Assembly: GCF_001625215.2 (NCBI RefSeq)
Contig: NC_030387.2
Span: forward strand, 930,001 to 994,000
Length of the DNA stretch: 64,000 nucleotides
Reading direction: 5' to 3'
From: Daucus carota subsp. sativus
Lineage: Eukaryota; Streptophyta; Magnoliopsida; Apiales; Apiaceae
Made by a program: the position numbers and the translations under genes
Shown here: positions 13,401-25,257 of the stretch, piece by piece
Layout: each line of letters opens with the position of its first letter
Position numbering within the stretch: position 1 is the stretch's first letter
Notes under the pieces: generated by a model
Seen by the model: only the letters and a program-made list of their open reading frames with translations
What the model was told of the DNA's origin: nothing
Database searches by the model: none

Positions 13401-15225
13401 TATCATTTTGGAATTTTAAAAAAACCTCCATGATAAAAAAAAATCGTCTTTTTGTTCAATTTTAATTTTAATTCGTGTAGATTCAAGTTAAGTTGTTTGT
13501 ATTTTTATTCTATTTTTCAGTTGAAAATAGAAACAATTGCAAATGTCGGTAAAAATTAAATTTATGTATCCTATTTAGCCTATTAGTTTGGAATTTTTGA
13601 AGATAAAAAAAGTTTTTTTCAATTTTAGTTCTTGTACGTTTAAGCTAAGTTGTCAATATTTTGATTTCAAGAATTTATTTATATTTTATGATTTTGCAAG
13701 TAGTTAAATTAATTAATTAATTTATTTATGTAAAGTTTAAACTATTATGGTCACTATGTAATAGCAAAATATTAGTAGAGGTGGAATAAAGAGTGAGAGT
13801 ATTATTTTGTGAAGTGTATACTATCATAGACACTTGAAGAGATTGAGAGTATTATTTTGCAAGGAGTCTAATCAATTAATTATTATAGTAGATTATTCGT
13901 TATTATGAATAGTGTGTTAACCAACCAACCAATTATACCCTATTTCAGTTATAATAATATAGTATAGATATAGTGGATTACAAAGATATATGCTATTAAA
14001 TTCAGAGAAATTTAACTACAAACAAAAAATTAATAAGTGATCAAAATAACATACTATATTAGAATAAAGAATAACAGAAAGCACCGGAAAACACAGAGTC
14101 TTCTACTACTCCCCCCATCATCCCCAAAATGTCTTCTTTACTTATTCTTAAGAAAAGGTATAATCTTATCAAGGTTGAACCATTGGCCAAATATTCACAA
14201 CCAGTATGAAACCAACACAGCTGGGCATCTGTTGTTGAAAAGAAAGCAGCATACTACTATCATTATAAAACTCAGGATCTAATTAGGGTTAGGGATCCCG
14301 GGTCCGCACTGATGCTTATGCAGGGGAAGACATCTTTGCACCATTTATCATAAAACTATGCTCATTGCTTCTTAAGTTCCAAGTTCCATCATCAAGATTT
14401 AAGCAACTACTATTCCACGTGAATTTCTCACACAAATAAAATACCAATAGTCAATTGTTCAAACATACCTTTCCATACACTAATCCTCAAAGCCTCTGCT
14501 GAAAGACCATGAACATATTCACCCAAATATCTTCGAAGCAGATGCAAAACCTATATCCGAGTAAATGTTTGATAACATGTGAGCAGTAAAATGGAACAAG
14601 TAGATTTGTCACATAAACATGACTGAAAACGATATTACGTTACGGAACAACCTTCAGTTGTTAAAGCTAACGAAGTGAGCAGGGGAGGGACCAGTTAAAG
14701 TAAAAGTAAAAAAATAATACACTGGACTAATAAATAGATTGTTTAGTTGATGATAAACATTAGCAATCTAATATATACAAACATTCTATACTTCTCATCA
14801 TTAATCACCAAGAAAATATAGAGAAGAATGTAGTCGATTAATATAAGTCGCATTCGTGCCAAATTATTAATTTGCAACTCAATTCACTCAAAATTAATCA
14901 TCAAATAATAATGAATTTCTACAACTTGTTCTGATAAGAGAAAAAAAAATTCTGCGTAAAACCCGCATTCTATATAACTCCTTTTTCGACAATTTTCCTC
15001 ATTATCAATCACCAAGGAGGCTGAAGTTCATCAATCTCACTATCTCAGTGACACTCATTAACATCAAATACAAAGCTACCACTCGTGCCGAATATTTTAG
15101 TTGCAACTCATGATTCACTCCAATTTAACTCATCAAATAATTAATAGAAAAATAAATAATCATAACTTGTTGAGATACACAAATAAAAAAATAAAACAGA
15201 AAGTCCTTACGTGCGCTTCGAACAT
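1876..15225 (-). CDS. VPS13: VPS13-like bridge-type lipid-transfer protein, N-terminal part (gene runs off the left edge)
   Basis: VPS13 proteins are very long rods with a hydrophobic groove that move lipids between membranes at contact sites; the N-terminal chorein region starts the groove. Coding exons read on the minus strand: 15211-15225, 14469-14550, 12671-12774, 10809-10904, 10671-10718, 9956-10006, 8928-9031, 8668-8785, 3257-3358, 2951-3151, 2345-2502 and 1876-2034. All have GT-AG edges and join in frame, giving about 412 residues. The start MFEAHVLHLLRRYLGEYVHG matches the chorein N-terminus, followed by the family landmark NLKITISNVHVRYED, then KAWWRYAAQAS and the RRRYIQLYA segment. 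No further exon was seen in 1-1875, so the rest (normally thousands of residues) lies outside the window. Exon 1 codes for only five residues. It resembles the plant VPS13/SHRUBBY-type proteins; which paralogue is not decided. Confidence 0.9.
3860..4975. mobile_element. TA-flanked non-autonomous elements (unclassified) in VPS13 intron 8
   Basis: Two stretches begin and end in short TA runs followed by GG (near 3860-3870, 4160-4185 and 4960-4980). The second begins with a segment rich in aaatacaaact-type phrases, has a GC-richer purine/pyrimidine-skewed core (4550-4860) with no credible protein, and ends in a CT run. The look is that of non-autonomous DNA elements nested in TA microsatellites. 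Terminal repeats could not be matched cleanly, so the family is not assigned. Confidence 0.3.
3937..3991. repeat. Short tandem repeat, three copies of about 19-20 bp
   Basis: Three adjacent copies of a tgtcatcacccaccccctata-like unit, differing by one C in length, lie inside VPS13 intron 8. Confidence 0.75.
4979..5403. mobile_element. Fold-back MITE between TA microsatellites
   Basis: The left end carries atatggagttacgtagcac and the right end gcactatgtaactccatat, so the ends are imperfect inverted repeats around an AT-rich core of about 330 bp. It sits between two TA runs in VPS13 intron 8. No coding capacity. Family unknown. Confidence 0.5.
5449..7313. mobile_element. Non-autonomous hAT-like element containing telomere-like tandem repeats
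   Basis: The left end reads catgtgcctgtttggc and the right end, on the other strand, catgtggccgtttggc: a 16-bp terminal inverted repeat with two mismatches. Just inside both ends are related phrases around ataagccctt, a fold-back signature common in plant hAT MITEs. A clean 8-bp target duplication was not found because the left flank is a TA microsatellite. The interior carries several agcgttttg/acgctacacg motifs on both strands and a tandem repeat (next entry). No transposase is visible. It sits in VPS13 intron 8. Confidence 0.55.
5953..6660. repeat. About 200-bp tandem repeat with telomere-like TTTAGGG phrases
   Basis: The phrase taattaatgcgaggctgc recurs at about 5955, 6142, 6341 and 6541, a period of 187-200 bp, giving about three and a half units. 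Each unit contains tttagggtttaggtttggg, a variant of the plant telomere motif, and a small palindrome gggccgaaggccc. Units differ by a few bases and the first is shortened. Confidence 0.85.
7661..8106. mobile_element. PIF/Harbinger (Tourist-like) MITE, 446 bp
   Basis: Ends are ggcgtcgtttggttc and, reverse-complemented, ggggtcgtttggttc, flanked by a TTA duplication at 7658-7660 and 8107-8109. A 3-bp TTA/TAA duplication plus this type of end is the Tourist pattern. The interior is AT-rich and non-coding. Confidence 0.75.
8518..8879. repeat. Perfect 70-bp inverted repeat flanking VPS13 exon 8
   Basis: Bases 8518-8587 are the exact reverse complement of 8810-8879. The 222-bp loop holds the whole of VPS13 exon 8 (8668-8785). 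I saw no transposon-like target duplications at the arms. Confidence 0.95.
9393..9468. repeat. (GT)38 microsatellite in a VPS13 intron
   Basis: Uninterrupted run of 38 GT dinucleotides between exons 6 and 7 of VPS13. Confidence 0.98.
10365..10413. repeat. Interrupted (TG)n microsatellite
   Basis: Two TG runs separated by ctatata, in a VPS13 intron. Confidence 0.95.
11000..12670. other. VPS13 intron 3, no element recognised
   Basis: AT-rich intron between exons 3 and 4. Short open frames have no recognisable similarity and the flanking exons are continuous without them. Confidence 0.6.
12775..14468. other. VPS13 intron 2, no element recognised
   Basis: AT-rich intron. The open frame around 14037-14282 has no recognisable similarity. 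Confidence 0.6.
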
Positions 15226-15340
15226 GATGACAGAAAGCTGGATTCAATCCTTAAGAAAACTAGGAAAAGAGCTGATCCCTGCGTACATTAGATACCGTCA
15301 TTGCATAGATCAAAGTATTAAAATAGATCAAAACCCTAGC

Positions 15341-15397
15341 GAGAGAGAGAGAGATGTATAATGAGAGAGAGAGAGGGAGAGAGGGAAGGGAGAGGGA

Positions 15398-15441
<44 letters not shown>
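15341..15441. repeat. GA/CT tract in the VPS13 5' leader
   Basis: Imperfect GA run, read as CT in the transcript sense, about 115-215 bp upstream of the VPS13 start codon. CT-rich leaders and GAGA-type tracts are common near plant transcription starts, so it may belong to the core promoter or 5'UTR. Confidence 0.9.
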
Positions 15442-15444
<3 letters not shown>

Positions 15445-15663
15445 TTTAAGTAGGAGGTGAAATCGGGAAACGATGGTACCAGTTCATTTTCGCAAGTCCG
15501 GTTGAGGTGGTTGTTTTGTAAGTATGTGTGTAAGTATATGTTGTTCGTGTCAGGAGGACTGCAACAATACGATGTACTTGTCAGTAACGGGTGCTGGGTT
15601 GACCCGGTTTCCTTTTTTATCTCCTTTTATACCTTTTTTTATAAAATGGCTGTTTACGTGATA

Positions 15664-16039
15664 CTCTCTCGGTCTCAATTTATACGTCCATTTTGGAATA
15701 AACACGCATATTAAAAAAAAGTTGGTTAGATAAAATCTTATCTCAGTCTCAATTTATAGGTCCATTTTGGAATAAAGACGCATATTAAAAAAAAAGTTGG
15801 TTAGATCAAATCTTATCTCATGTATCATTAATTAGTGCATTGATAAGTGAGAATATAGTTGAGTTTCAAAAAAATCACAATAGTATAGGGATTTAGTGCA
15901 TTGAGAATTGAGAATAATATTGAGTTTCAAAAAAATCACAATTAATATGTAAATAAATTTGTATTGAAAGAAGAGAGGGACAACTATTTTGGAACAAATT
16001 TTCTTTCCAAAAGGGACCTATAAATTGAGACGGAGGGAG
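15664..16039. mobile_element. Stowaway-type MITE with an internally duplicated left end
   Basis: The right end, reverse-complemented, reads ctccctccgtctcaattta and the left end ctctctcggtctcaattta, with TA on each side (15662-15663 and 16040-16041). These are Tc1/mariner Stowaway features. The first 70 bp or so (phrase ccattttggaataaa) is repeated at about 15738-15810, so the element has a duplicated terminus. Confidence 0.8.
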
Positions 16040-16041
16040 TA

Positions 16042-17605
16042 ATATTTAAGCATGTAGATAAAATAGAGCTGAAAAAATAAATATAATAGAGTCTGATTAT
16101 CAATTATACTAAATAATTTAATGAAATAAATATATAATCAATAATATATTCAAGAAAGAATTAATATAAATAATAATTTTATGATATAAATATTATGGAA
16201 TTTAACTTTAATTTAGCCAAATGAGATCTATTTTGACCAGAAAAATGACTATATAATAGATAAATAATGATAATGTAATAAATATACAAAAATCAACTAG
16301 TTATTGAGATCCAAAACTCTAACTTTTTTTAACTTCCGGTTATTAATATGAATTAGGTATATAAAAAAATTAAGAATATTGTAAAATATAATTATAATCG
16401 CCACATTTTGCGAAAAATCACCACCATCTCTAATTTTAACTACCGATCAAACACAAATCACTAGCATCTTAATAAAATTATTTATGGACATCATCACCAT
16501 CAACACACCCTATAAAATATCTACACAACTTATAAAATTTCTAAATCTATCGTCAAACTGTAAAATTCCAACATAAATCGTAACTCAGCACGAATCACCA
16601 CGTTTATTCATGCAACAACCAAAAATCATCGTCATCGTCACCGGTATTCACCACATAACCACCACAAACGCAAATACCAAATTTGTAATTATATATATAT
16701 GCGTGCGTATAGAGATGAAAAAGATATAGAAAGACTTATGTGACTGAGATTTAATTATTATAATATCAAAAATATGTGATTTGTAAGATTAAATCTTATT
16801 TCTCACGATAATGAGGATTCTTGTTTAATTAAGAATGTATATATATCATTTTATCTTTATCTAATCTAATTCAGAGTATAACCAAAATATATGAATTATC
16901 AATATGAGTTACAAACACTGTCATTAACTTAAAATAAATGTTAATAGATATTATTTATTATTATCTCAACGTTTTTTATTGTACGGGATCATTTACCCTC
17001 GGATTATAAAGAGCTCAAGTATGAAGTAGCGTGTGCGGTCTTTTTTGGGTATCGGTCCCAAATGTCACCATAAAAATTTTCATTAACACTTTGCTAAAAA
17101 AATGATTTATAATATCATTTCAAAACGCAACTTTGTGTCGTGTTTACAAATTTTAAATTGTGGTTTCAACTGAAAACACAACTTGAAATTGTGGTTTTCA
17201 GTTGAAAACGCAACTTCAAATTTTGACTCTCGCAGAAAATTGAAACATAACACGAAGTTGCATTTTGAAGTGATTTTGATTTCGGTCTTATCGAAAAAAC
17301 GCCCCGCACTCCGCCCACCCTAATCATGTAACATTTTTCATTTTGTTTTTTCACTTACGTTGCTCAAAATCTGACGAAGAACAGAAACCAGAAATTTTGA
17401 AAACAAAAGCATCAAAAATAATTCTTTTATTATTGAAGTACTTCTACCAAAAACAAACTCATGGCTTAAAAACGACTGATTAAGTACCTTAGCCCAAAAA
17501 ACAACTTATAGTACAAAAAGAAAAAGTGACCATCATTATCAATCATTATCATAAAATAGTTCCAAGTTAGCAATTGTTTCTCTTCTTTCTCTTTCGTAAT
17601 ACAAA
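16042..17605. other. AT-rich intergenic DNA
   Basis: No gene or complete element recognised between VPS13 and the Helitron. The open frame at 17166-17354 is made of repeats of a gaaaacgcaacttc-like phrase and is not convincing as a gene. Confidence 0.6.
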
Positions 17606-18190
17606 TCTATACTATACTATAATAAGCCAACATGGGTATAATTTGTAGTCCAAAATTTTAGTTATATTTTTTGGTTTGGTACTCTCCTTTTGGTACTACA
17701 AGTCTACAAATGTGGAGTCTATTATTTTTTGGTTTGATACTCTCCTTATGGTACTACAAGTCTACAAACGTGGAGTCTATTAGTATTATATTGTTAAACA
17801 GTTTCAAATGCTAAAAACACTCATAATAATTCATTATCATATAATATTTCATTAAAAAAATTATAATGATGTCATAAATAAAATTATAAATATACAATTT
17901 TGAATATCTTTTTTTAACAAGACCGTTCATATAACTTTTTTTAACTTTAACGTGTTATATTTCAATATAAATACGAATCATTGCATAACTCTTTCTAATT
18001 CTAATCTAAAAGTTATTGTTGTCAAACAAACCAAGATTACAAAATTACGTTGAAATTCGATTGATTAGATCACCGAATCTTTCAAAGGTATTACACGATC
18101 GGCTATGTTTGGAAAAGATTTGATTTTTCTGATTTTTTTTATTTTTTAAATTTACGTGTACTAAATTCGGATTAAATGTACTAAACTTTT

Positions 18191-18253
<63 letters not shown>

Positions 18254-18424
18254 TTATTTATTAGGGTTTGTCCATTTTCAAGTAATCGGCAGTTGAATAA
18301 TATAATTTAATTAAATTTAATCCATTAATACTAAAATACTAATAAAATGATGTTAAAATTTAAATTATAAATAATAAATTACGAACTATATACTCGCTCG
18401 TGCTTCGCACGGGTTAAAGGCTAG
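17606..18424 (+). mobile_element. Non-autonomous Helitron, 819 bp, both ends defined
   Basis: The 5' end begins TCTATACTATACTATAATAA, a typical plant Helitron start. The 3' end has the hairpin cgtgcttcgcacg followed by ggttaaagg and CTAG. It lies between a flanking A (17605) and T (18425), the expected host site. No Rep-helicase is present. Inside are two tandem copies of a roughly 60-70 bp segment (about 17670-17790) and a TA microsatellite. Confidence 0.85.
18194..18249. repeat. (TA)n microsatellite inside the Helitron
   Basis: About 28 uninterrupted TA dinucleotides. Confidence 0.95.
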
Positions 18425-18711
18425 TAACATATAATTTAAGATCCCGTACTCGAGAGAGAAGGCTTTTAAAAATGTACTAGAAATTCATAACTATGACCAA
18501 TCAACAACACTAAACTAGAACATCAACCTTCCTTCCACATGATCAACGAACTTCATCTGCGATAACAAGTAAACAAACCATCACAAATGGACCAAGAAAT
18601 ATACTCAAAGAATGAGCCTCATAGACTTGGAAAAGATTTATATGTATTAATCTAGATTTTTGCATTAGTATGGGGGAAATAACATCTGATAATAGTCCTT
18701 TTCTGGAGCCG

Positions 18712-21700
18712 CTATTTGACTTTCCTGGAACCGCTATTTGCAACAGAACTAGCCTCATTCACATTCAGTATTCCAGCATCAAGAGGGATTGTTCCAACAG
18801 TCAAAAAACCAACAGAACTGGCAACACCATTCACTGTGACAGGCATTGAACCTACAGTTACAACATCAACTGGTTTGGCAGTAACGGTTTCTGTTGCAGA
18901 GGTAGAGGAAGGGGAAAGGACAGAGCCAGTAGCACGAGGATTAGCAGCAGGCTCACAACCAGCCTTCTTCTGGTTGATACTGAGTGAACCGAATTTTAGA
19001 AGACCACTTTCGCCTTCTACATTTTTTGTTGCCGCAGATGTATCACAAGATTTCACAATTACTTCATTGACTTCTTTGTCCGTCAAAACCTGATCCTTGG
19101 AAATAGGGACCTTCTCTAAATCATTTTTTTCATCAATATTCTTCTCCAGTTCTGCATCTTCCTTTATAGGCGACTTAAGGATGCCATTCATCTTTCGAGG
19201 AGGTTCTATGCGAGGCCAAATAAATTGATGTTCATAGTTTTTGAGTAATCGCCTTGCTTTCTCCTGTTTCAGGAGCTTCTGTCGATTCTCATAGTACATA
19301 AAGTCATCCAGCAAAGACGTCTTCGATGTGTAGTGCTTAAAAATTTTAAGCATCTCCACACCTTTCTCGTACCTTATCTGTAGGATAAGAAGTAAAAATG
19401 ATGAAAAAAGTTCACCTCCTATAGCCAAAGAACATTTTACACAAAGTATTCCACTAGTAACAGTATCAGGCAGCAATTAGCAAGAACAGTAGAATTTATT
19501 GTAAAAAACTGCTCAACCAATATAAGGTATTAGACAATCAATTTATCTGAAGAGCCCTACAAAATTGTAATAATTTCCCAAGTGGGCTAGGTGGGCGGCT
19601 TTTGCAGGCTGTCTCGAAATTTTCTTGATGGAATTTGCTCATTACATAAATCGGACAAAAGCTTAAATAAGAAACACCACAACTTTTAACTATGTCAGAT
19701 AAATCTAATCAGGGAGGACACCAAGTGTACACAAGTCTAGAATACTTCCCTAAAAGCAAAGGATACAACATATTTTGCACATGATTAAAGATATAAACCA
19801 GGATTTTATTTGCTAGTGCGTCAAATAAAAAGTAGTTTACAACAAACAAACCTCTTGAGTGTCTCTGCTGTTGGTCACTGGTTTGTTCTCATTGTTCTCT
19901 AAAATGATGTGCCGGAAGTTTGAGTTTGGAACATCTTTAATGAAGTGCCACTTGACTGGGAAGCTCCCGGACCATTTATCTTGCTGCCAGAAATCCATGT
20001 TCTTATGAAAATCAACTGCTCCAGTCATTTCAGCAACTCCGCAAAACTGACCACTAGCATTTACCTTTATTAAGAAAGGGTCAGCTCCAGTTGATATATT
20101 ACAGAAGGAAAATTAATAATAGACTGTATTTCTAAAAGAGAAATAGAAAACCACTCTTACAGAGAAGAAGAGGAAAATAGGACAGCCTCTAGGTTCCTCT
20201 CCAGCTATTCTCCGAGCATCATCATGGGCAATATACAGCTTCTTGTTTCCATTAGGCGTCGATGACCACACACTGTACTTGATACTCTTGTGCACATCAT
20301 CCTCACTGTATGATTTTATAACAAAAAACTTCGCATTCACATAATTAAGAGGAAAATCATCCTTATTATACTGATCAGTATCAATTATTACACTTCCTTG
20401 AGCATCGCCTTCTCTGGCCATGCTTGAATAGGCTTTTGCAGCCAATTGATTTGTTAGTTTACTAGTTCTAGGGCCTCTATCCTGTTCGGAAGATACATCA
20501 GGACTTACGCTACCACCAGTGACTTTCGTCTGAACCTTATCTATCATGGCCCTCTGCTGAGTGCTTGAACTAAAACTAGACAAGCCACTACCAGGTTGTG
20601 CAACTTTAAATTGGTTACGATTAGACCACACCTTTCCTTGAGAAAGGTTATCAACAATTTTAGTGCCCCTACCCTGTAGACAATAGAGAGAAATACTATA
20701 GGAAGTGACCAGAAAAATGAAAAACCATATCTAAACTAAGTTGGAGAACCAACCTGAAAAACATTTGACATGGCTGCTGCATTGTAATAACCATTTGACG
20801 AAACATTACCATGAGAAAGAGGTTGCTTGCTAGGTCCAATATTAATCCTTGACTCACCAGATGTCCTAGTGAATGAATTCGTTTTGTCAGGAGTAATCCT
20901 CAAAGGATTCATCTTAACGGCAGCAGAGGCTGAAGACAGGTTATGCTTGGGACCAGGGACATCTGTCCTATTGGCAATAAATGCTGCTGCATCCATGAAC
21001 GGTTCAGGTCCTTCAGGATTACTATTTGGATATACATCTGGTCCTGACTGGACAACCATGGGGTAATAACCAGTGGAGGATAGTGGGTTTTCGTAGGAGG
21101 GAACTGTGTAGTATTGGTGTGACCCTATATATGACCCATCGGTGCCTATCATAGCACCAGGAATGTAAGGATTATATGGGTTGAAAGGAGTCTGTGTATA
21201 CCCGTAGCTAGGTGTATATAATAAAAAAGGAAAATTTTCAGTTTGGGCACCCTGAGGAAAGAACATAAAAAAAGATTCAGAAACTCTATCAAAAGAATAC
21301 AATGTATAGAGGTTTCAAGGTTGACAAAGTTGTTACAAAAAAAAAAAGGTTGAAAGAGTCAAATATGAAAAGATATACTTACTGCATACTGAATTTCTTG
21401 ACCATCCAAACCAAAAAATACTTGGTGATCATTCCAGTTGCTGGGTGATTCCATCCCTGATCATAACAAGAAGCATGAACACTAAGTATAAAGCATAAAT
21501 TGGAAAGGTGCAAATATGCATTACAGCTGCCACAGAAGATTACCTGCACTTATATACCCAAAATTGTCGGCAGTGGGATGATACAAGCCCTGCGGAACTG
21601 CAGACTCTGAGACTCTGTTATTATACAGTTCTTCAAATTGCTCTGTAAGTGGACTTGTTAGAACAGGGTTTGACTCGGTACTGTGAATCTGAAGTGCAAA

Positions 21701-21879
21701 ATGAAAAAATTTAGACTTCTATCTTCAACAGATCCAATAGATACACTGTGGAAGTTCCTCTCTAGCACACTGCTACAAAATTATGCTTAATTTACAAAAA
21801 ATAAGCAAATTGTGTGCGTAAAAGAATTTACCAGAGAAGCATCTGCGTGTCCATGTTCAGGAATATTATAAAATTCCAT
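18712..21879 (-). CDS. YTH-domain m6A reader (ECT family, YTHDF-type), 718 aa
   Basis: Proteins of this family bind N6-methyladenosine in mRNA in the cytoplasm and influence mRNA fate and organ growth. Coding exons on the minus strand: 21832-21879, 21544-21688, 21383-21456, 20754-21251, 20161-20673, 19852-20064 and 18712-19377, all GT-AG, summing to 2157 bases. The N-terminal half is low-complexity and rich in Y, P, S, N and G, as in ECT proteins, where such regions aid phase separation. The YTH domain (about residues 355-510) begins near [20 protein letters not shown]; the expected aromatic-cage tryptophans are in KYSVWSS and DFWQQDKW. A basic helix [16 protein letters not shown] follows the domain. 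The start at 21879 is the first ATG after an acceptor near 21899; an upstream exon is probably untranslated, but an earlier start cannot be excluded. Confidence 0.93.
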
Positions 21880-22000
21880 CCCAAGACTGCCACGCCACTG
21901 TACAGATAGATGCAGCCTAGTCACAAACAATATTTTTATTTTACACTAAGCAAAAGCAAGAATCAGGACTTTTACATTCATGTAGTACTAATAAAAAAAA

Positions 22001-22138
22001 GGAGCTGATATAAATTTCCCAGCCGCTGTTGCTGGTAGGGGGAGCTGAAATTTTAATCCCAGCCGTTGGATCAATAAATGGCTGGAAGATTGATGGCCAA
22101 ATGAGAGCTCCCTGGCCATACAGCCAGGGATCAGCTCC
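22001..22138. mobile_element. Possible small MITE (138 bp) in the YTH-gene 5' intron
   Basis: Ends are GGAGCTGAT and ATCAGCTCC, an exact 9-bp inverted repeat, flanked on both sides by A-rich tracts that could be a target duplication. The core is GC-richer than its surroundings. Confidence 0.4.
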
Positions 22139-22540
22139 CATTAAAAAAATACTACATGATTAAAGCTCGGGGCATCGAAAACTTTAGACAAATCATTAAT
22201 CATTCCGGAGGTATAGGTATATGTGCACTTAAAGTTATATAGTTATTAGTTAATGAGATACAAATACAATCTGATCAGTCAATTACTAAGAAACTTGGTA
22301 AAGTTTCATTTTTTGGTAAAAAAGATTAAAATTTGAGTATGCTTGCTTTGTTCAGAAGACCTAAATGCCCAAACTCTCAAAAAAGAGTAACATTAAACAA
22401 CAAAAAAAATAAAAAATAAACCCCAAATATGCAGACATGAACATACACACACGACACAACCAAATTACCAAATAACCAAACCTGAATTCGAAAACACTAA
22501 AGTGGAATATGAAGCCCTATGTTTTCCAACTATCAGAGAG

Positions 22541-22616
22541 TGGGAGGAGAGAGAGAGAGGGAGAGAGGGGGAGAGCGAGAGGGAGAGGGAGGGGAGAGAG
22601 GGAGAAGAGAGGGAGG

Positions 22617-22658
<42 letters not shown>

Positions 22659-22690
22659 GGAGAGGGAGAGGAGGGAGAGAGAGAGAGAGG

Positions 22691-22724
<34 letters not shown>

Positions 22725-22743
22725 GGGAGAGGGAGGGAGGGTA
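22541..22743. repeat. Long GA/CT tract in the YTH-gene 5' leader
   Basis: About 200 bases of GA, GGA and GAGG repeats, read as CT in the sense strand of the gene. Open frames through it encode only S/L/P or R/E/G repeats and are not genes. A tract in the same orientation precedes VPS13. Confidence 0.95.
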
Positions 22744-23431
22744 CCCAATAAAAGGCGGGGATGAAACTAAGCCATGGTTGAGGCAGAGGAGAGCACTTCT
22801 TGTTGCTGAAAGCACAAACTCAATAACTTTATAATTGATGATGATGAAGAATCCAAGTTCACTAGCGCCATTTAAAATTTCATATATAATTGCAATTACA
22901 CGTGTTCGTGAGTGTGCTGTCAAATTAAACGCGCCTAAGTAAACTCAAACCCTAGCCCTACAAAAATCTCACTAACAAACACTCAAAACCCAAAATTCTA
23001 AGCAACGTAGATATAAATACTTAGAGCGTGTGTGATGCTTTAGACGACGTCGTCCTAATGACGTTGGCCCTGCCGTGTTTGAATTGGATTTTGGGAAATA
23101 TACAATCATCTTTCTTTTTCTATTATCACTTGTATTGACCAATCAACACGAGAAAAATTGGTTCAATATATATTACTCCATGCAAGTTGAATTCAATGAA
23201 AATTATTTTTTTATTGGAAATCGTGGAGATCATGCATGTTCATTATGAAAAATATTACAAAATATGTTTGGAATACCACTATTTTATTAAATAAGTTTGC
23301 TAATTTTTAATTTAATTCACAATATTTACTAGTGTTCAAGTTTGTGTAAGTAATTAAAAAGATATAATCCATGATTTTACTATAATATATTTGTAGTCTT
23401 GTAGTTTTATCATACTCCATTAAACTTAATA

Positions 23432-23686
23432 CTCCCTCCTCCGTCCCTTTTTAGTTGTCATATTTGGTTTTGTGCCGGTCAAATTGACCAAAATTTGACT
23501 GAGATTAATTAATATTTCATCAATTGAAAAAAAAATATGTCACCGGAAATAACTTTTAATCTACTTTAAAATGTAATTTTCAGTTTTTTAAAATTATGAA
23601 AAAATGACTTATAATCTTTAGTCAAAGATTAGTCAATTTGACCAAAAAAATAAAAATGTGACAACTAAAAAAAGAAGCGGAGGGAG
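23432..23686. mobile_element. Stowaway-type MITE, 255 bp
   Basis: Ends ctccctcctccgtccctttt and, on the other strand, ctccctccgcttctttttt, with TA on both sides (23430-23431 and 23687-23688). Subterminal agttgtcata and gtgacaact also pair. Confidence 0.85.
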
Positions 23687-23887
23687 TATCAATATGAAAA
23701 GTCTCGAAAAGGGACGAAATAGCACTCAATAGCTTAGATTACAAGAAATCAAGTAACAATGGCATTCTGTGTGTGAGGGAAGCAAAAGGATATAAAGAAG
23801 AATATAGTTAAGTGGAAAGCTCCAAGATGCTATAGCAGAAATTGCCTCGAAGGTGCAAGAAAAACAAAAGATATGTTCAGCATCTTT

Positions 23888-24180
23888 GGGAGAGGCCATA
23901 GTTTTACGTTTCATCGTATGTGTAAATGAGTTAATTTAAGTTTTCGAATCCTGTTATTACTCCCGTCTGACATATGATTATTTATAATTAGGTGATTGAT
24001 GTACATACAGAAAGGTCCATTAGTATTTCTTTAGGAGAGGCCATAGTTTTACGTTTCGTCGAGATCGTGTACGTGTAAATGGACCAATTTAAGTTTTCAA
24101 ATCCTGTTATTACTCCCGTAAGATATATGGCTATTTATAATTAGGTGATTGATGTGCAAACAGAAGGTTTATTAGTATTA
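23888..24180. repeat. Tandem duplication, period 145 bp
   Basis: agaggccatagttttacgttt at 23891 recurs at 24036, and the following 120 bases match with a few substitutions (shared phrase aatcctgttattactcccgt). Confidence 0.85.
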
Positions 24181-25257
24181 ATATGAGAGGAACCAATCAT
24201 ATATTGTCACTTGAATTAAAAAAAATAAATTAAAAACAGTTTTGAGATGCCTAGTATTTTTCAAATTTTAAATCATTACCGTACCGTGACCTTGACTTTT
24301 GGAATTTAGATCCAAATATCCTTTAAAAATGTTGGATGTAATTATTAACATATGTGATGGGATGATGCTTTGATGGACCATATCGCAAGAGCTCATCTTA
24401 TATAACAATTTATTTTCCTTCATATTTTGAGGATATTAGTTGTTTGATGTACTTGATAGTTATGGACGTTAAAGATTAGTACTTATATAAAGACCGATGT
24501 TACTCGTTTTAACGTAGGTTGGATTGTTCCAAACGCTTTAGCCTATAGTTGACAATTTGAAATTTGTTCTAGGGTTCTGATACTTGTCTTGTAATTTTTT
24601 TTGATCTTGATAAAACTATTTTCAAATTTTTCTTTTTAAAAAGAATATATATGATAATATGATAAGTTATTTGGAATCTTGTTACAAGTTTTATAGAAGT
24701 AGCCAAATATAGTCAAAATAGTGATTATATTTTTGAGAAAAAAATAATACGTGGATAAAATTTAACATATAATTTTAAAGTAATTATGATATGATTCGCT
24801 GAATTTTGACTAAAAATTTTGAAGAGTTAAAATGCTATTCACAATAAACCTCTTCCTAATATTTTCATATCGACGAAAGTCCAAATTCAAGAACCAAATA
24901 TAAAATCAGATTCTCTTAAAAAGATTCAAAACTCTAAATATGATTTACTCATTACATGACGCAAGTACTCTAAAAACTCTTTTGGCCATAAATTTGAAGA
25001 AGAAATAAATACAGTAAATCCCAACAGAATCTTTGATATGAGATGAAAATCTTTTACAACAGAAACATATTAAAAATGGCAGAGTTCCTCAGTACACTAA
25101 ATCATACTAACAGCAATAGGAGGCAAAAGGCATAGTGTCCAACTAGCTAGGCGTATTAGGTTGCTTGCTAAGCTAGAATGCAAGTAACAAGAAATAAATG
25201 ATGCCCAAAGAAGGCTCCAAAGTCCAACTGTCCAATTTTCAGATTCCATAACCTACA

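Noticed and set aside
18716..19093. Plus-strand 125-codon frame
   Set aside because: Antisense of the last YTH-gene exon, which has a family-typical protein and matching splice sites.
22465..22923. Four overlapping open frames rich in S/L/P or R/E/G
   Set aside because: They are translations of a GA/CT microsatellite in the YTH gene leader; any frame through it stays open.
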